Both the position numbers and the translations under genes were made by a program. A model generated the notes under the pieces. The model was not told the origin of the DNA and made no database searches. It was given only the letters and a program-made list of their open reading frames with translations. Below, piece after piece: positions 45,675-57,746 of a stretch of DNA of 64,000 nucleotides. Each line of letters starts with the position of its first letter. Position 1 is the stretch's first letter. This DNA is from Chenopodium formosanum (taxonomy: Eukaryota > Streptophyta > Magnoliopsida > Caryophyllales > Amaranthaceae), in assembly GCA_024500155.1 (NCBI GenBank), contig CM044868.1, positions 33,777,665 to 33,841,664 of the forward strand, in the 5' to 3' direction.

Positions 45675-46288
45675 TGTGGGGAATAATTTCAAGCTTTAAT
45701 CCCACTAACTTGAACCCCAATGTGATCATACACTAAAATACGGTGGCGTCCAAAAGGGAAGAAGATAGAGCAAAAGAGTCGCCAACAAGTTTTTTAGGAA
45801 CTTGTAAACCGTTCATTGGATGAAGGTTACACCCCTTAACGATCCAAGAGATCGTCAACTCCATAAGGTCTAGAACCAAATAAGGGTTCGGGGATGAAGG
45901 TACAAATCCAACCTAAAAGAGATTGAACCTGCCCTAAGAATAGGCCTCTACTTTATTCTGATCGTATTCATGTGCGCTTTCTAATTAACATGCAATCAAT
46001 AGGATTAACCCTAAACCTGTTTATCTATGCTGGTTTAATTTAATGCACAAATAAACTATTATTGGCGATCACTTGAATTTATAATCATAATTAACCCTAA
46101 ACAAGATTATTAAATATCTTATTAATAGTAATTAAAAGTACCAAATTCCCTTTAACATGCATAAATGTGTGATCAAGCAATAACAAAATATAATATGTAT
46201 CAAGCAACATAATAAATAATAAATATCATGAATAATAATTATAATCATAAAAATAATAATATCATCAAAATAAAATTATCATCATCAA

Positions 46289-46334
<46 letters not shown>

Positions 46335-46563
46335 TTCATAATCATCATAAATTATAACAATTATAATCATAATCATGTTCACGTTCATATTAAAGCATAA
46401 TAATAATAGCAAGATCCTAGGCATGATACTAAAAAGATTAATAACAAATCCTAGCATGTCACTAAGCAATAAAAATCAAATCTTTAGCCCTAACATGATA
46501 CTAACAATCATAAATATTAGGAAGAACATAGGAAGCATCGCAGGAATCATAATAAACATATTT
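45675..46563 (-). repeat. Truncated Tat-like LTR, minus strand
   Basis: Matches 61878-62630 and, inverted, the last ~890 bases of the LTRs at 3593 and 11799. The minus-strand 3' end (..CCCCACA, A-to-G changed) is at 45675. The match stops near 46563 beside the PMD gene, so the upstream part with the island and TATA box is missing. An AAT microsatellite of ~14 units lies at 46290-46333. It may be the 3' LTR of the minus-strand Tat element whose pol is at 59782-61877. Confidence 0.78.
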
Positions 46564-49389
46564 GTGCTCTTCATTTCGCTGCTTTGTTCGTCGCGAAACT
46601 GCTCGAAGAAACCGGAAAGCTTCAATTGCTTGGTTCTTGCTCGTTTCTCAACCGAATTTGCTCAAATTTGTTGCAAATCAAAGCTCTTTTCATCTACTTT
46701 CCCGATCTATGTAAGTTTTCTTCAAACTCATATCGATTTTTATGAATTCTTGGCTTGTTTATTCACAAATTTCACGAAAATTCGAAACGTACAATGCTCA
46801 ATTTGCTTTGTTTGTCAAGTTTAATGCCATGAAATTGCCTGATAATGTTTGTATATTTCCTTGGGAGTAATTTGAGACTTGTTTGACTCAATTTGGTGAA
46901 TAAATGAACAATTTGCCATTGTAGGACCTCTTAAGGTCGTGAAGAACAATGTGGCTCGTTCTTGATGTCTTTGCTAGCAATTCTTGTTCAATTTGTCACA
47001 ATAATCACTATAGTGTTGCGAGAAATTGTTTGATTGCTTGAAAAATGTTGTTATGCTCAATTCGAATTTGTGCTCTGTTTTAGTACTACGTACTCTTTTT
47101 TTGCGAACATAGTATCATGCGGCTAGGCGAACTTTAGATACTATAGAACCTTAATTTATGATGATTCTGCACAATGTAGCATGGCTAGACAACGAGGCTC
47201 GGGTTCACGGTCCCGAAACACTAGACGGGAGCATGAGCCCGTAGAGGATGATACCAAGTCGTCCACTTCGCTTGGTCGGCTTCCGGAGTGGGATGAGCGG
47301 ACCCTGTTCTTTGCCCCTGTCCACTGCATTTCTGAGAGGGTGAGACAGGGCATCGCCCCCAAAAGGACACGGCATCACGGCTCTGGATGTGATGGTTTGG
47401 GCGATTTGTAAAGGATGTACATCGCCAGGGATCTTGAGACGAGACCTTTATGGGAGTCTTGCGGGCTACCTACTCTGTTCGAGACCTCTGAGGCTATGGT
47501 CGCCTCCAGCGGGGGTCATCATGTAGTGCGCGCTTTGGTGGAGTTCTTCTGGGACACCACCAACACCTTCCATTTCCCTTGGGGCGTGATGATGGTCACC
47601 CCTACGGACTTCAGTCTCAACACAGGACTGGAGTTCACTTCTGTGCCATTGCCGTTTGACAGTGGAATCGACGTCTTCTCTTCGGAGGTCGAGGAGTTGT
47701 TGGGGCCGATCGCTATTCGGGCCCGAGCTGAGGTCCAGACGACTCAGTTGGAATTCGCCGCTCGACGCTGGCAGCAGCTCTTGATCACGATGCGACCACT
47801 CGAGAGCAGCGGGTGTGCATCTTTGTGATGATGTTGTTGTCAGGGACATTCTCCCCTGACAAGGGTAGTAGGGCATTGCTTTACTACCTCCCTGCTGTCC
47901 GTGATCTCCACCGAATCGGGACTTATGACTGGGCCAGCTTGGCCTATGCTTACTTCGTTCGTGCGCTGAGAGACTCGTGTCGACACCGGTCCTTTGGAAC
48001 GAACGTTGCATTGTCTGCCTTTTGGAAGGATGTAGAAGTAAACATTATACCCTATAAGGTTTAGCTCTACATATTAGTTAGCATTTACTCACACTTTTAA
48101 GTCTTTGTAGATTTGGTTCTACGAGTACTTTCCTTCCTTTGCGCCAGCGAGACCATCGCCGCGGGGAATTTCAGTGAGCGCCTCTTAGGGCGGTCACCAT
48201 GTGGATATGTCTACTACACATGTCCGGAACCGGATCATCTCGGTACGACTTTTATTGTTTATCTTGCTTTTCCGCGGTGTTTTAGACATATTCTTGCCTG
48301 ATTGATGCTCTGTATAGGGACCTGAGGTGGTATACCGGCCGTGGGGTGGTTGGGCAGTCCCTGGGTTAGCTGCACAGTATTCTGCTGAGCGTCGCTATTT
48401 TCTGGGGACTTATGGAGCGATCGCGTATTTCGGAGAGAGGGTCGCTAGACAGCATTCTTCTGATGTCTTCGTCGTTCCCGCTACTCCACCAGGCCACGTC
48501 ATATGTTCGACGAGGCGCGGTTGTCGATCATGTCTGAGGGAGCTGGTACCCCTTGGCGGTCCCATGTGATCCTCGGGTGGTGTTATGTTGAGGAGCTACT
48601 ACCTTTGTTAGCTCCAGCCCCCGTACTGGCTGAGGATGTGAGGGTAAGATTTTTAGCTTTTACTTTCCATTAAGTAGCCCCCAAGTAATGTTTTACTGAT
48701 TTTTTCTTGTTTTGTCAGGACGGTACTGCTGAGTTCGTGCCACCCCGTATGTCCATCCACTAAAAGGGGATGTACGGGCCTATCGAGGAGATGATTCCTC
48801 CGGCTCCCGAGGGCGAGCGCTTCGTAGAGCGGTCGATTCCTCGCCACCAGACTCGAGTAAGCCCAGTTTTTTAGAATTTTGTGTTCATATATCATGCATA
48901 TTTATTCACTTATTTTTCTGACAGTTTCCACACGAGGTGGTTTCGGCGATGGCACGATGCATAGATGCCTTCCAGAGCCAGCTCGTCCGGATGAGGAATG
49001 CGGCCACCTGCCGCCGGGATGACGTCGTGCGAGAGGTAACCTTTCTTTACTCATTATTTTTGTATTGCTGCTTCACCTTTACCTTGTTTCCGATTTAATT
49101 ATTTTTGCAGGGTCAGCCTATCGCTTCTCACACCCGCGCGAGACCTGAGGGGCGGAGGGATCAAGCGAGGTCTAGTTCGAGACGTCGTCGCACTTCGTCA
49201 GGGGGTAGAGGCAGTCGCTCCGAGGCTGCTCGAGCTGACGTTGCAGAGGGCTCGGGATCTTCTTATGAGGGTGCTCATGCTGCACTGGCAAGAGAGCCTA
49301 CCTCAGCTTTCAGAGGTAGTGGGATGTACGAGGTTGGCTCGTCATCGCAACAGCCTCTGCGGCCTCAGCCTCAGGTTGAACCTGGCTGG

Positions 49390-49394
49390 AGTGG
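49390..49394. repeat. Target-site duplication AGTGG, left copy
   Basis: AGTGG at 49390-49394 and 56950-56954. Removing the element and one copy restores the PMD reading frame. Confidence 0.9.
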
Positions 49395-51089
49395 TGACGA
49401 GGGGAAAACTAGGTCGTTATCTAATCTTCCCTCGGTCAAACTAAATTTACAAACACTTAACAAACCTAAATACGATTATAGAGGCAAGTCAAGGGTCGAA
49501 CCCAAAGGAACGGTAATGTTCAAGCACTTTCAATTAGGCGCCTAAGCTAGGTCAAAGACGAAGGTAAGAGAGAATACTAACAACTAACAAAACAAGTAAC
49601 AAAGGAAATAAAATACTAGGAACAGGGATCAACAAGTAATCATGTCAATTGCAACAACTTGGGAAGAGCATGCCAAACAAAGGTTGTGAGGACTAAATGA
49701 TAAGAGCAATCAATAGGAATCAAAGAGCTATCTCCTAATTGTTAAGCTAGGGTTCACTATGAATAACAAACTAAGAGAATCACAATCAAAACCAATTGAT
49801 AATTGCAATTCCTAAATCAATTGTTCATGTCATTAGCAATTACAATACAATCTAGCATAATTCGTAAGGCCAAATTGAATTACACACATGCAAACCTTCA
49901 CTAATCACTTTAATCTCAACAATCAATCAACACAATTCCCAAATTAATCACAATTAATCAATCATACAAGTTTCACCCAATGCCTAGCCAAACAACTATT
50001 CAAGAATCATCATCTATCAACTAACAACTATGGAAATAAAGAATCAACAAAATATCAAGAACAATTACACTAATCAGGCATCAAACATCAAAATTAAACC
50101 AAACAAACATCAAATTAAACAAAGCAATTAAATGAGATAGAGTTTAGAAATGCTTATTGATAATTAAGAAGATCTCCAACACAATTTTCGCACTTGCATC
50201 TTCAATCTCTCAATCACCATTGAAATTCCTCACTTTGTCTCCCTAAAACTACTCCTAATCTAGCCTAATCTAGAGAGAGAAGCTCTCAACCTAAGAGAGA
50301 GAAAATTATTCTAAAACTAAAGAATTACATGAATGAAGAATAAAGGAAACCAAAAAATATATAAACAAAAGGAGAAAAGAAGCTTAAAATCGTAAAAGAC
50401 CCAGAAACCCGCGCCCGCGGAGAAATCGGCCGCGCCCGCGGAGGGGAACGGACACCCCGATAGCCGCTCCCGCGGGGCCAAGGCCCGCGCCCTCGGGACA
50501 ACCGCGGGTGCTTACTGCCCAAATACGGCAGTTTTGGAGCTGCAGCAACCCCGCGCCCGCGGGTATTGTAGCCCGCGCCTGCGGCAATTTTCCAGGGCCA
50601 ACTTTAGAAGGCTGTAACTTCCAATCTAAGAATTGTATGATGGCGTGCGACCTATCATTAGAAAGTTATTCAAGTCTAGTTTCCAAACCAACTTGAATCA
50701 CCCTAATCCGATCTGTAGAACTTGAGATATGACTAAAACAATGCACAAAGGTCCTATTTGATACTTTGCAATCCTTCGTTTTCCTTTGTTTCAAACTCAA
50801 ATTCAATTCCGAAAAGGGCATATTGATCCTAGTGGGTGCTATTTTCAATTCCCATGCATATAGCCCGCGACGTACCTACAAAACAAGACAAAGAAACGGA
50901 GAAGCAAGAGAAATAGCCGAGAAATGAATAAAATGATAAGGAAGCCATTAAGAGCATGCATTTCTCTAAACTAACACAAAAACACGCAAATCGAGCATTA
51001 TTCTCTAAAAATACGACTTAAACGACTACAAAGGAGCATAGAAATATAAAGAAAACATAGCCTAAAGGTTCCATGAATGGCATGGATCA
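49395..51089 (-). repeat. 3' LTR of the non-autonomous Athila-like element
   Basis: Minus-strand start TGATCCATGCCATTCATGG at 51089, end ..CCCCTCGTCA at 49395. Island of CCGCGCCCGCGG words at 50405-50590, then on the minus strand a TATATATTTT box near 50356-50366. The island differs from the 5' LTR copy by insertions and deletions of whole words. Confidence 0.9.
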
Positions 51090-51129
51090 AATTCCCCCAA
51101 GCTAAACTTTTGCTCGTCCTCGAGCAAAA
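51090..51129 (-). other. Polypurine tract with flanking hairpin
   Basis: On the minus strand AGCTTGGGGGAATTT (51105-51091) abuts the 3' LTR. Next to it lies a perfect 9-bp stem with a 4-base loop: TTTTGCTCG at 51108-51116 and CGAGCAAAA at 51121-51129. Similar CTCGAGGACGAGCAAA sequences precede the polypurine tract in other plant gypsy elements. Confidence 0.75.
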
Positions 51130-53600
51130 CAAAATCCAACCCAAGGGAAAAATGATGACATTATTCAAGCAAAGAAAGAAACGAGAAAACTAGAGAAGAT
51201 GGGAATATACACTAACTCACTTTCGTAGGAATCACGGTCAATTTTAGCAACTAAAGACAAGCCATTTAAACCCCTAGATCGCCCTAGAGGACGAGTGATG
51301 CTCTCGTAAGGGTATCCTAAGAGTTTACCCATAACTCTCATAATAATACAAACAAGGCAAAGCATGAAAAAGAAAACAAAATACAAGAAAAGCAAACAAA
51401 TGTTCATGAAAGGACTTTTGCAAATGTACAAGCACAATGAATGCAAATCTTTCTAAACAAGTAAGGGAGTGCACGCTATAAGATACCTAAGGTTGATTGA
51501 AACATAAAAATGCTAAGCATAGGAACTAGTTATCACACTCCACTTTCATCCCAAACGGTCTTACCGCGTTCCCCCTACTAATCTCATATCTCCCCATAGT
51601 GAGCATCTCATAGATTCCGCGAAGGAACCGGAAAAAGATCAAATTTTTGGGCTACTCGACATCTTGACTTCGCATCCCCTTTCCTTAGGCAACGACCCAT
51701 GATTCCCTCCCCCGAATAGTTACTCAACTTTCTAGGTCGAAAGGTCTTTCACCAAGGTTGTATCATAAGGCATAAAGGGTGAAGGTAGGCTAAAATTTAA
51801 AATTTGTAGGTTTTCCTAAAAAGTGAAGCAAAAGGGTGATCAATCCTTAACAACACGATCAAGAAATCACCAAGCAAAAGAAACACCCCCAAGCTTATTT
51901 GAAGTTATACTCACAAGAAATATATACAAAAAGCGTAAACGCTTCTCCCCCAAGCTTAAATGAAGCATTGTCCTCAATGCTTAGAAGGAGAAAAGAATAC
52001 ATCAAAATATTTTTGAATTTTCACTTTTTTCAATTTTTTTCTTTTTTTTTTTACTTAAACTTGCAATGTCCTCGCCTTTTGCTAAATTCGGACGGCTTTT
52101 TCTATAATGCAATTTGTTAGTCCATGCCTTTTATGATTAAGGACAGCTTTTACTCAAACACTTGCCATTATTCACAAAGAAAACTTAACACAATCTTGCA
52201 CTCATAAAAACCAAACATCCAACTTCACCACCACAAACTCCATCAAATATGATCAATTTGCTTCACAAAAACAAGAAAAGAAAGAAAATGAAACAAAAGG
52301 CCAAAGATCTAAAGATGTGGCTTGAAAAGAAGGAAATAGGCTCAAATGGTTGCAAGAAGGCAAATGAAACCCAAAAACAAAAATGAATCAAACTAACCTA
52401 AAAATTAAAAAATTAATACCACCCCGAAAAAGGTGCCTTTGTCCTCCCTAGATAGCTCGGTCTCGGGTTCAAGAATCATACATCAAGCTTTATAGATTAG
52501 GCTTGCAAAGTCAAGGACACCATGCCGCTCATGCAAGAATATGATGAAAGCTTGAACAAAAATAAATCTCACATGGTTGTAGCAAAAACTCACTAAGGTT
52601 GTCAAATAGAAAATAGGGAGCAACTACCACCATGCCACAAACAAGTAGAATCCGGTTTCATGATCCCCCTGGTTCTAGACAACTACCTTAGCATGCTTTA
52701 TCCTAGAATCAACCAAACGTATCTCAAACCGTGCACACCACTACCATTTAGGAAGAAAAGCATTCAAGTATACAAGTCCAAATGTTATTATGTCCAAAGC
52801 AATAACAAAACAAAACACAATGCAATTTTGCCTTGATAGAAACAAAAATCTTTTTGGAGTTTTTCAAAATATGAGAACATGGAAAAGCATATACAAAGTT
52901 TCATGACATATATGAATCAACATTCCACCAAACATGATAGAATACCCTCCCCCAAGCTTGAATGAGACAACATGCTCAAACATAAATCAAATATTCCACG
53001 GGAGGGGAAAAACAAGGAGATTAATCCAATCAAACCAACATATGTCCAACAAGTCATCATCCACTAGAGAAAGAGCAAGGAAGGATATTACCGGATATTA
53101 GGTGGGTGTAAATACCCGCAAATGACCCAATTCTAACCTTTCAAAGCTAACAACCTCTAATATTGAATCTTGCCTTCTATATGTTAGCAAATGTGGTGCC
53201 AATCTTCCTTGATTCTTAATCCAAATATAAGCACCAAAGTATATCAAGTCAAGTACCTAGCAAAAGGAACACAAACATTTCCATGAGATAAAATCTATTC
53301 TAAGAAGAAAAGAAAATGAAAGCAATAAAACACGGGTTACTTCCCGAGAAAGGCTTGCTTAAGGTCCAAGCTTGACCGCTCTAGAAAATAATAATTCAAC
53401 GCGCGCAAGAGCTTGTCAAATGCACTACTACACATTTCATAAGAGAGAAGGTAGGCAAATGACGCGAAGAGTACGTGCAACAAGGATAGTGCACGCAAAT
53501 GAGGAGAGAGATGCCAAGAAAAGGAAGAGGAAGAATCAAAAGAAAATTCAACAAAATATGAAGAAAAAGAAAAAGAAGGCAAACTCTCCTCAAAATATTT
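51130..53600 (-). other. Long untranslated 3' region
   Basis: About 2.5 kb with no recognisable gene on either strand. Small frames (for example 51165-51446, 53337-53582 minus; 53372-53683 plus) show no family features. On the minus strand the words AAGCCTTTCTCGGGAAGTAACCC lie at 53332-53354, ~250 bases after the ORF, in the place where Athila-type elements often have a conserved GGGAGGCAACCC motif. Poly-T at 52020-52052. Confidence 0.55.
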
Positions 53601-55127
53601 TTAGGTGGCAACGTCACCCTTTACCTCAATTGGGGACAAATGAGCTTCATACAATTCATCATAGACAAAAGGGTCCCCAATAGGATCATTGACAAAAGAA
53701 GGGAGGGAAATAGGAGTGTAAGGGATATGGTTGAATCTTCTTGAAAAAGGGGTATGAGAAAAGAGAAAAGGGGCTATGGTCTCACAAATGAACTTTTTCT
53801 CACCACCATGCCTCAAATCACCAATAAGAGCATGGAAATCAATCATAAAGTCCTCAAAAGAAGAACACTTATGATATCCATCTCCCTCAAACATCCAACC
53901 TCTAAGAGGAACAACATAATCCCCTCCATAACAACTATGAACAACAACTCCCTCAACAACTTTAAAGCCCAAGGTCTCAAAACCATGCATGAATGGATGC
54001 AAGTTCATTTCAAACTTATCTTTCTCCCAAGAAGCATCCTTAATGAACTCATTTAAAAGGCTATGGGTTTTCTTTTGACTCTCAAAGAATGCATTGGCCA
54101 TAACCTCAAACGAGTCTAGATACTCATGGATAGAAGAATCACAATCATACACAAGAGACTCATCAAGATGGGAAGGAGGGTTAGGATAATCAAATTCAAC
54201 ACTCTCTTGGTTTTCAACTCCTTTGCTAACACTAACATGCTCACCAAAAGGATCCTCACCCTCTCTTGGATGTTCAAAATCATCATCATCATCCTCAACA
54301 CACACATTGGATAGGGATTTTTCACATACAAGCATCAAGGATGACAATTCATTTTCCAACACTTCTCCTCTTCTCTTTTCCTCCTCAATACGCTCCTCGT
54401 TCTTTTTCATTATCTCTAATTAACCTCTCATAGAATTAAGAATCATCTCCTTACTAAAACCAAACTCATTATCAAGCTCAATGCGCCTAATTTGAGACTC
54501 AAATGTATCAACAAGAGATTCAAAAGATGTAGAAGGTTGAGGCTCAACAAGAGAAGAAGAAGTACAACCAATATTGGAAGAATCAACATTAAGATCATGA
54601 GCATATACATCACATTGGGGAGTGGGGGCACAATTTATAACATGAGATTCATCATTAAGGGAATGAAGCACATCGCAAGAAGGCATGGTAAATAATGAAG
54701 AATATTGAAACACACCATTAGCATCAACTTGAGCTTGCAGTTCATTATCATGAACAAAAGGAGAAATAAAGTTGAAATCATGTGTTCTAGGTTCACTTAA
54801 GGGCTCATGTGACAAATCATGGGAATTCATGCTAATATTAGAAGAATCAAGACATTGCATATCAATATTAGACTCATGATTACCCTTATCATAAAAATCC
54901 CTAGCAAGCCAAACATAAAAATCCCAAGCATCATCAATTGACAAAGCTCTAAATTCACCATTATGCATACATTCAACTTCATCCCTAGTTTGCTCATTCA
55001 AACCAAAATAACAAATCTCACAATCCTCCCAAATATTACAACAATTATAGTCCAAAAATCCCTCAAGTCTAATGAAATATTCACAAAAAAGCTCATTGCT
55101 ATATTGAGGAAATGATAGACATGCCAT
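53601..55127 (-). pseudogene. Unknown ~508-residue protein of the non-autonomous element
   Basis: On the minus strand from ATG 55127 (MACLSFPQYSNELFCEYF) to the TAA at 53601, one frame with a single TAA at 54420-54422 where the homolog at 44968 has CAA. The N-terminus is cysteine-rich (LDYNCCNIWEDCEICYFGLN), followed by VECMHNGEFRALSIDDAWDF and a Ser/Asn-rich middle with CAPTPQCDVYAHDLNVDSSN. A coiled coil lies near residue 240 (MKKNEERIEEEKRRGEVLEN), with an acidic run (VEDDDDDFEHPREGEDPFGE). The C-terminal region has GGDYVVPLRGWMFEGDGYHK. There is no zinc knuckle, protease or polymerase motif, and no signal peptide if the start is 55127. It occupies the place of gag, right after the primer site. 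I do not recognise the family. Confidence 0.75.
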
Positions 55128-55224
55128 TTTTTTTTTCACAAAACAAATTAAAATCAAATAAAAGTAAAAATATACACAAAGACCTAGACTCAAGCAATCA
55201 AAAACACTCAAACAAAGACACCAT

Positions 55225-55242
55225 TCCCCGGCAACGGCGCCA
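55225..55242 (-). other. Primer-binding site, tRNA-Asp type
   Basis: On the minus strand TGGCGCCGTTGCCGGGGA, a perfect complement to the tRNA-Asp 3' end, three bases after the LTR at 55246. Confidence 0.88.
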
Positions 55243-55245
55243 TTT

Positions 55246-56949
55246 TGACGAGGGGAAAACTAGGTCGTTATCTAATCTTCCCTTGGTCAAACTAAATTTA
55301 TAAACACTTAACAAACCTAAATAAGATTATAGAGGCAAGTCAAGGGTCGAACCCAAAGGAACGGTAAGGTTCAAGCACTTTCAATTAGGCGCCTAAGCTA
55401 GGTGGAAGACGAAGGTAAGAGAGAATACTAACAACTAACAAAACAAGTAACCAAGGAAATAAAACACTAGGAACATGGATCAACAAGTAATCATGTCAAT
55501 TGCAACAACTTGGGAAGAGCATGCCAATCAAAGGTTGTGAGGACTAAATGATAAGAGCAATCAATAGGAATCAAAGAGCTATCTCCTAATTGTTAAGCTA
55601 GGGTTCACTATGAATAACAACCTAAGAGAATCACAATCCAAACCAATTGATAATTGCAATTCCTAAATCAATTGTTTATGTCATTAGCAATTACAATGCA
55701 ATCTAGCATAATTCTCAAGGCCAAATTGAATTACACACATGCAAACCTTCACTAATCACTTTAATCTCAACAATCAATCAACACAATTCCCAAATTAATC
55801 ACAATTAATCAATCATACAAGTTTCACCCAATTCCTAGCCAAACAACTATTCAAGAATCATCATCTATCAACTAACAACTATGGAAATAAAGAATCAACA
55901 AAATATCAAGAACAATTACACTAATCAAGCATCAAACAGCAAAATCAAACCAAACAAACATCAAATTAAACAAAGCAATTGAATGAGATAGAGTTTAGAA
56001 ATGCTCATTGATAATTAAGAAGATCTCCAACACAATTTTCACACTTGCATCTTCAATCTCTCAATCACCATTGAAATTCCTCACTTTCTCTCTCTAAAAC
56101 TACTCCTAATCTAGCCTAATTTAGAGAGAGAAGCTCTCAACCTAAGAGAGAGAAAACTATTCTAAAACTAAAGAATTACATGAATGAAGAATAAAGGAAA
56201 CCAAAAAATATATAAACAAAAGGAGAAAAGAAGCTTAAAATTGTAAAAGACCCAGAAACCCGCGCCCGCGGAGGGGAACGGACACCCTGATAGCCGCGCC
56301 CACGGCCCAATCCCGCGCCCGCGGGGCCAAGGACCGCGCCCTCGGGGAGCCCTCGGGACAACCGCGGGTGCTTACTGCCCAAATACGGCAGTTTTGGAGC
56401 TGCAGCAACCCCGCGCCCGCGGGTATTGTAGCCCGCGCCTGCGGCAGTTTTCCAGGGCCAACTTTAGAAGGTTGTAACTTCCGATCTAAGAATTGTATGA
56501 AGGCGTGCGACCTATCATTGGAAAGTTCTTCAAGTCTAGTTTCCAACCCAACTTGAATCACCCTAATTCGATCTATAGAACTTGAGATATGACTAAAACA
56601 ATGCACAAAGGTCCTATTTGATACTTTGCAATCCTTCGTTTTCCTTTGTTTCAAACTCAAATTCAATTCCGAAAAGTGCATATTGATCCTAGTGGGTGCT
56701 ATTTTCAATTCCCATGCATATAGCCCGCGACGTACCTACAAAACAAGACAAAGAAACGGAGAAGCAAGAGAAATAGCCGAGAAATGAATAAAATGATAAG
56801 GAAGCCATTAAGAGCATGCATTTCTCTAAACTAACACAAAAACACGCAAATCAAGCATTATTCTCTAAAAATACGACTTAAACGACTATAAAGGAGCATA
56901 GAAATATAAAAAAAACATAGCCTAAAGGTTCCATAAATGGCATGGATCA
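55246..56949 (-). repeat. 5' LTR of the non-autonomous Athila-like element
   Basis: Minus-strand start TGATCCATGCCATTTATGG at 56949. Island at 56262-56450, with words rearranged relative to 50405-50590. Outside the island the two LTRs are nearly the same. Confidence 0.9.
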
Positions 56950-57069
56950 AGTGGTCCTATATTGAGTCTTCCTCCTCCTACGGAAACTAGAGCTGGAGCT
57001 GGTGGGGAGGTGACTCCTCGTACGGCGCATTTTTATGATATGATGGGCTTACGTCCTCCGGCGCCGTAG

Positions 57070-57504
57070 TTTGTTCCTGTGTATATTTTATTTTGACTAG
57101 AACTTTGCCTTAGGCTCATTATTTATCGACACATTTTGTATATTTATGTTATTATGAGTTTATTTGATTGTTTATTATTATGTGTATGTTAGTGTGTGCA
57201 AGAAAAGTGTGACAACAAATTTTGCGAAAAATTCCGTCATTTTTATTATTGATGGAGGGTATCTGACTCTCTCCCCCAAAAAGAAAAAATAAAAAAAAGG
57301 AAAAAATCGAATAAAATATCGGGTGTTTGGAATTTAAAATAAAGTCCAAAAAGAATAATATAAATTAAAAATAATAGCTATATTTAATTAATTAAGAAAA
57401 AGAATAAAAAAGTATGTTTAGGAAAATTAAACGGAGCCATAAAGTCATTAACCGACTCGAGTTTAATATTAAAAACGCAAGCTGAGCCCGCGCGGCTGTT
57501 CTGG
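57070..57504 (+). other. Region between the two PMD-type genes
   Basis: AT-rich, probably the 3' untranslated region of the PMD gene followed by spacer. It contains an A-rich run (57275-57310). No gene seen; the minus frame at 57152-57349 is low complexity. Confidence 0.5.
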
Positions 57505-57615
57505 CAACTTGGCGCCAGCTGGCGCCACACTATGGCGCGTGGCGCCAGGCGCTACACTTAGCGTGTGGTGCCAAGCGCTGGCGGTTGGCGCCAATCGCCG
57601 GGTTTTGACGCCAAT
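57505..57615 (+). repeat. GGCGCC word island upstream of the PMD/DUF7745-like gene
   Basis: TGGCGCCAGCTGGCGCCACA and many TGGCGCC, AGGCGC and GACGCC words in ~110 bases, ~50 bases before a TATA box. The plan is the same as in the Tat-like LTRs, although this is not an LTR. Confidence 0.7.
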
Positions 57616-57664
57616 TGACGCTGACTCCGTACTTCATTCTGATTAAAACTCTTCGCAATTTGTG

Positions 57665-57672
57665 TATAAATA
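57665..57672 (+). promoter_or_regulatory. TATA box of the PMD/DUF7745-like gene
   Basis: TATAAATA, 75 bases before the ATG at 57747. Identical octamer to the LTR promoters. Confidence 0.65.
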
Positions 57673-57746
57673 TCCCCCTGCTAAGCCGATTCTTCTCATA
57701 ATTCCAGCGAATAAAATAATTCTCTTCTTTAGAAAAAATACTAATC

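Larger units (their letters stand above)
49395..56949 (-). mobile_element. Young non-autonomous Athila-like element
   Basis: A complete 7,555-bp insertion with LTRs of 1,695 and 1,704 bp, a perfect AGTGG duplication, a tRNA-Asp primer site (55225-55242), a polypurine tract (51090-51105) and one long ORF for an unknown protein (55127-53601). No gag, protease, reverse transcriptase or integrase is present in the 4.2 kb interior. The LTRs differ by ~3% over the first 94 bases by eye, most other stretches by less, so this is the youngest insertion in the window. It must have moved with enzymes of another element. Confidence 0.9.
46564..57069 (+). pseudogene. Plant mobile domain (PMD) gene, split by an insertion
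   Basis: A multi-exon gene of the MAIN/MAIL1-like PMD group (also called aminotransferase-like plant mobile domain). The start is ATG 47181 after a likely 5'-UTR intron (GT at 46711, AG at 47179). The PMD signature is at ~47545-47650: ALVEFFWDTTNTFHFPWG, then VTPTDFSLNTGLEF. Proposed GT-AG introns with continuing frames are 48038-48110, 48243-48317, 48644-48718, 48857-48924 and 49036-49110. In-frame TAA codons lie at 47409 and 48761, and frameshifts near 47780, 48170 and 48510. The last exon is cut at 49394 by the 7.55 kb element and resumes at 56955; joined, it stays in frame to TAG 57067. Related proteins act in transposon silencing in Arabidopsis, and PMD genes are also carried by mobile elements; which applies here cannot be told. 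Confidence 0.75.

Noticed and set aside
46290..46333. AAT microsatellite as a regulatory element
   Set aside because: It is a simple expansion within the ATT-rich part of the truncated Tat-like LTR; the other LTR copies have only short runs.
53372..54423. Plus-strand ORFs at 53372-53683, 53754-54056 and 54126-54423
   Set aside because: They are shadows of the minus-strand orphan ORF or of AT-rich sequence beside it.
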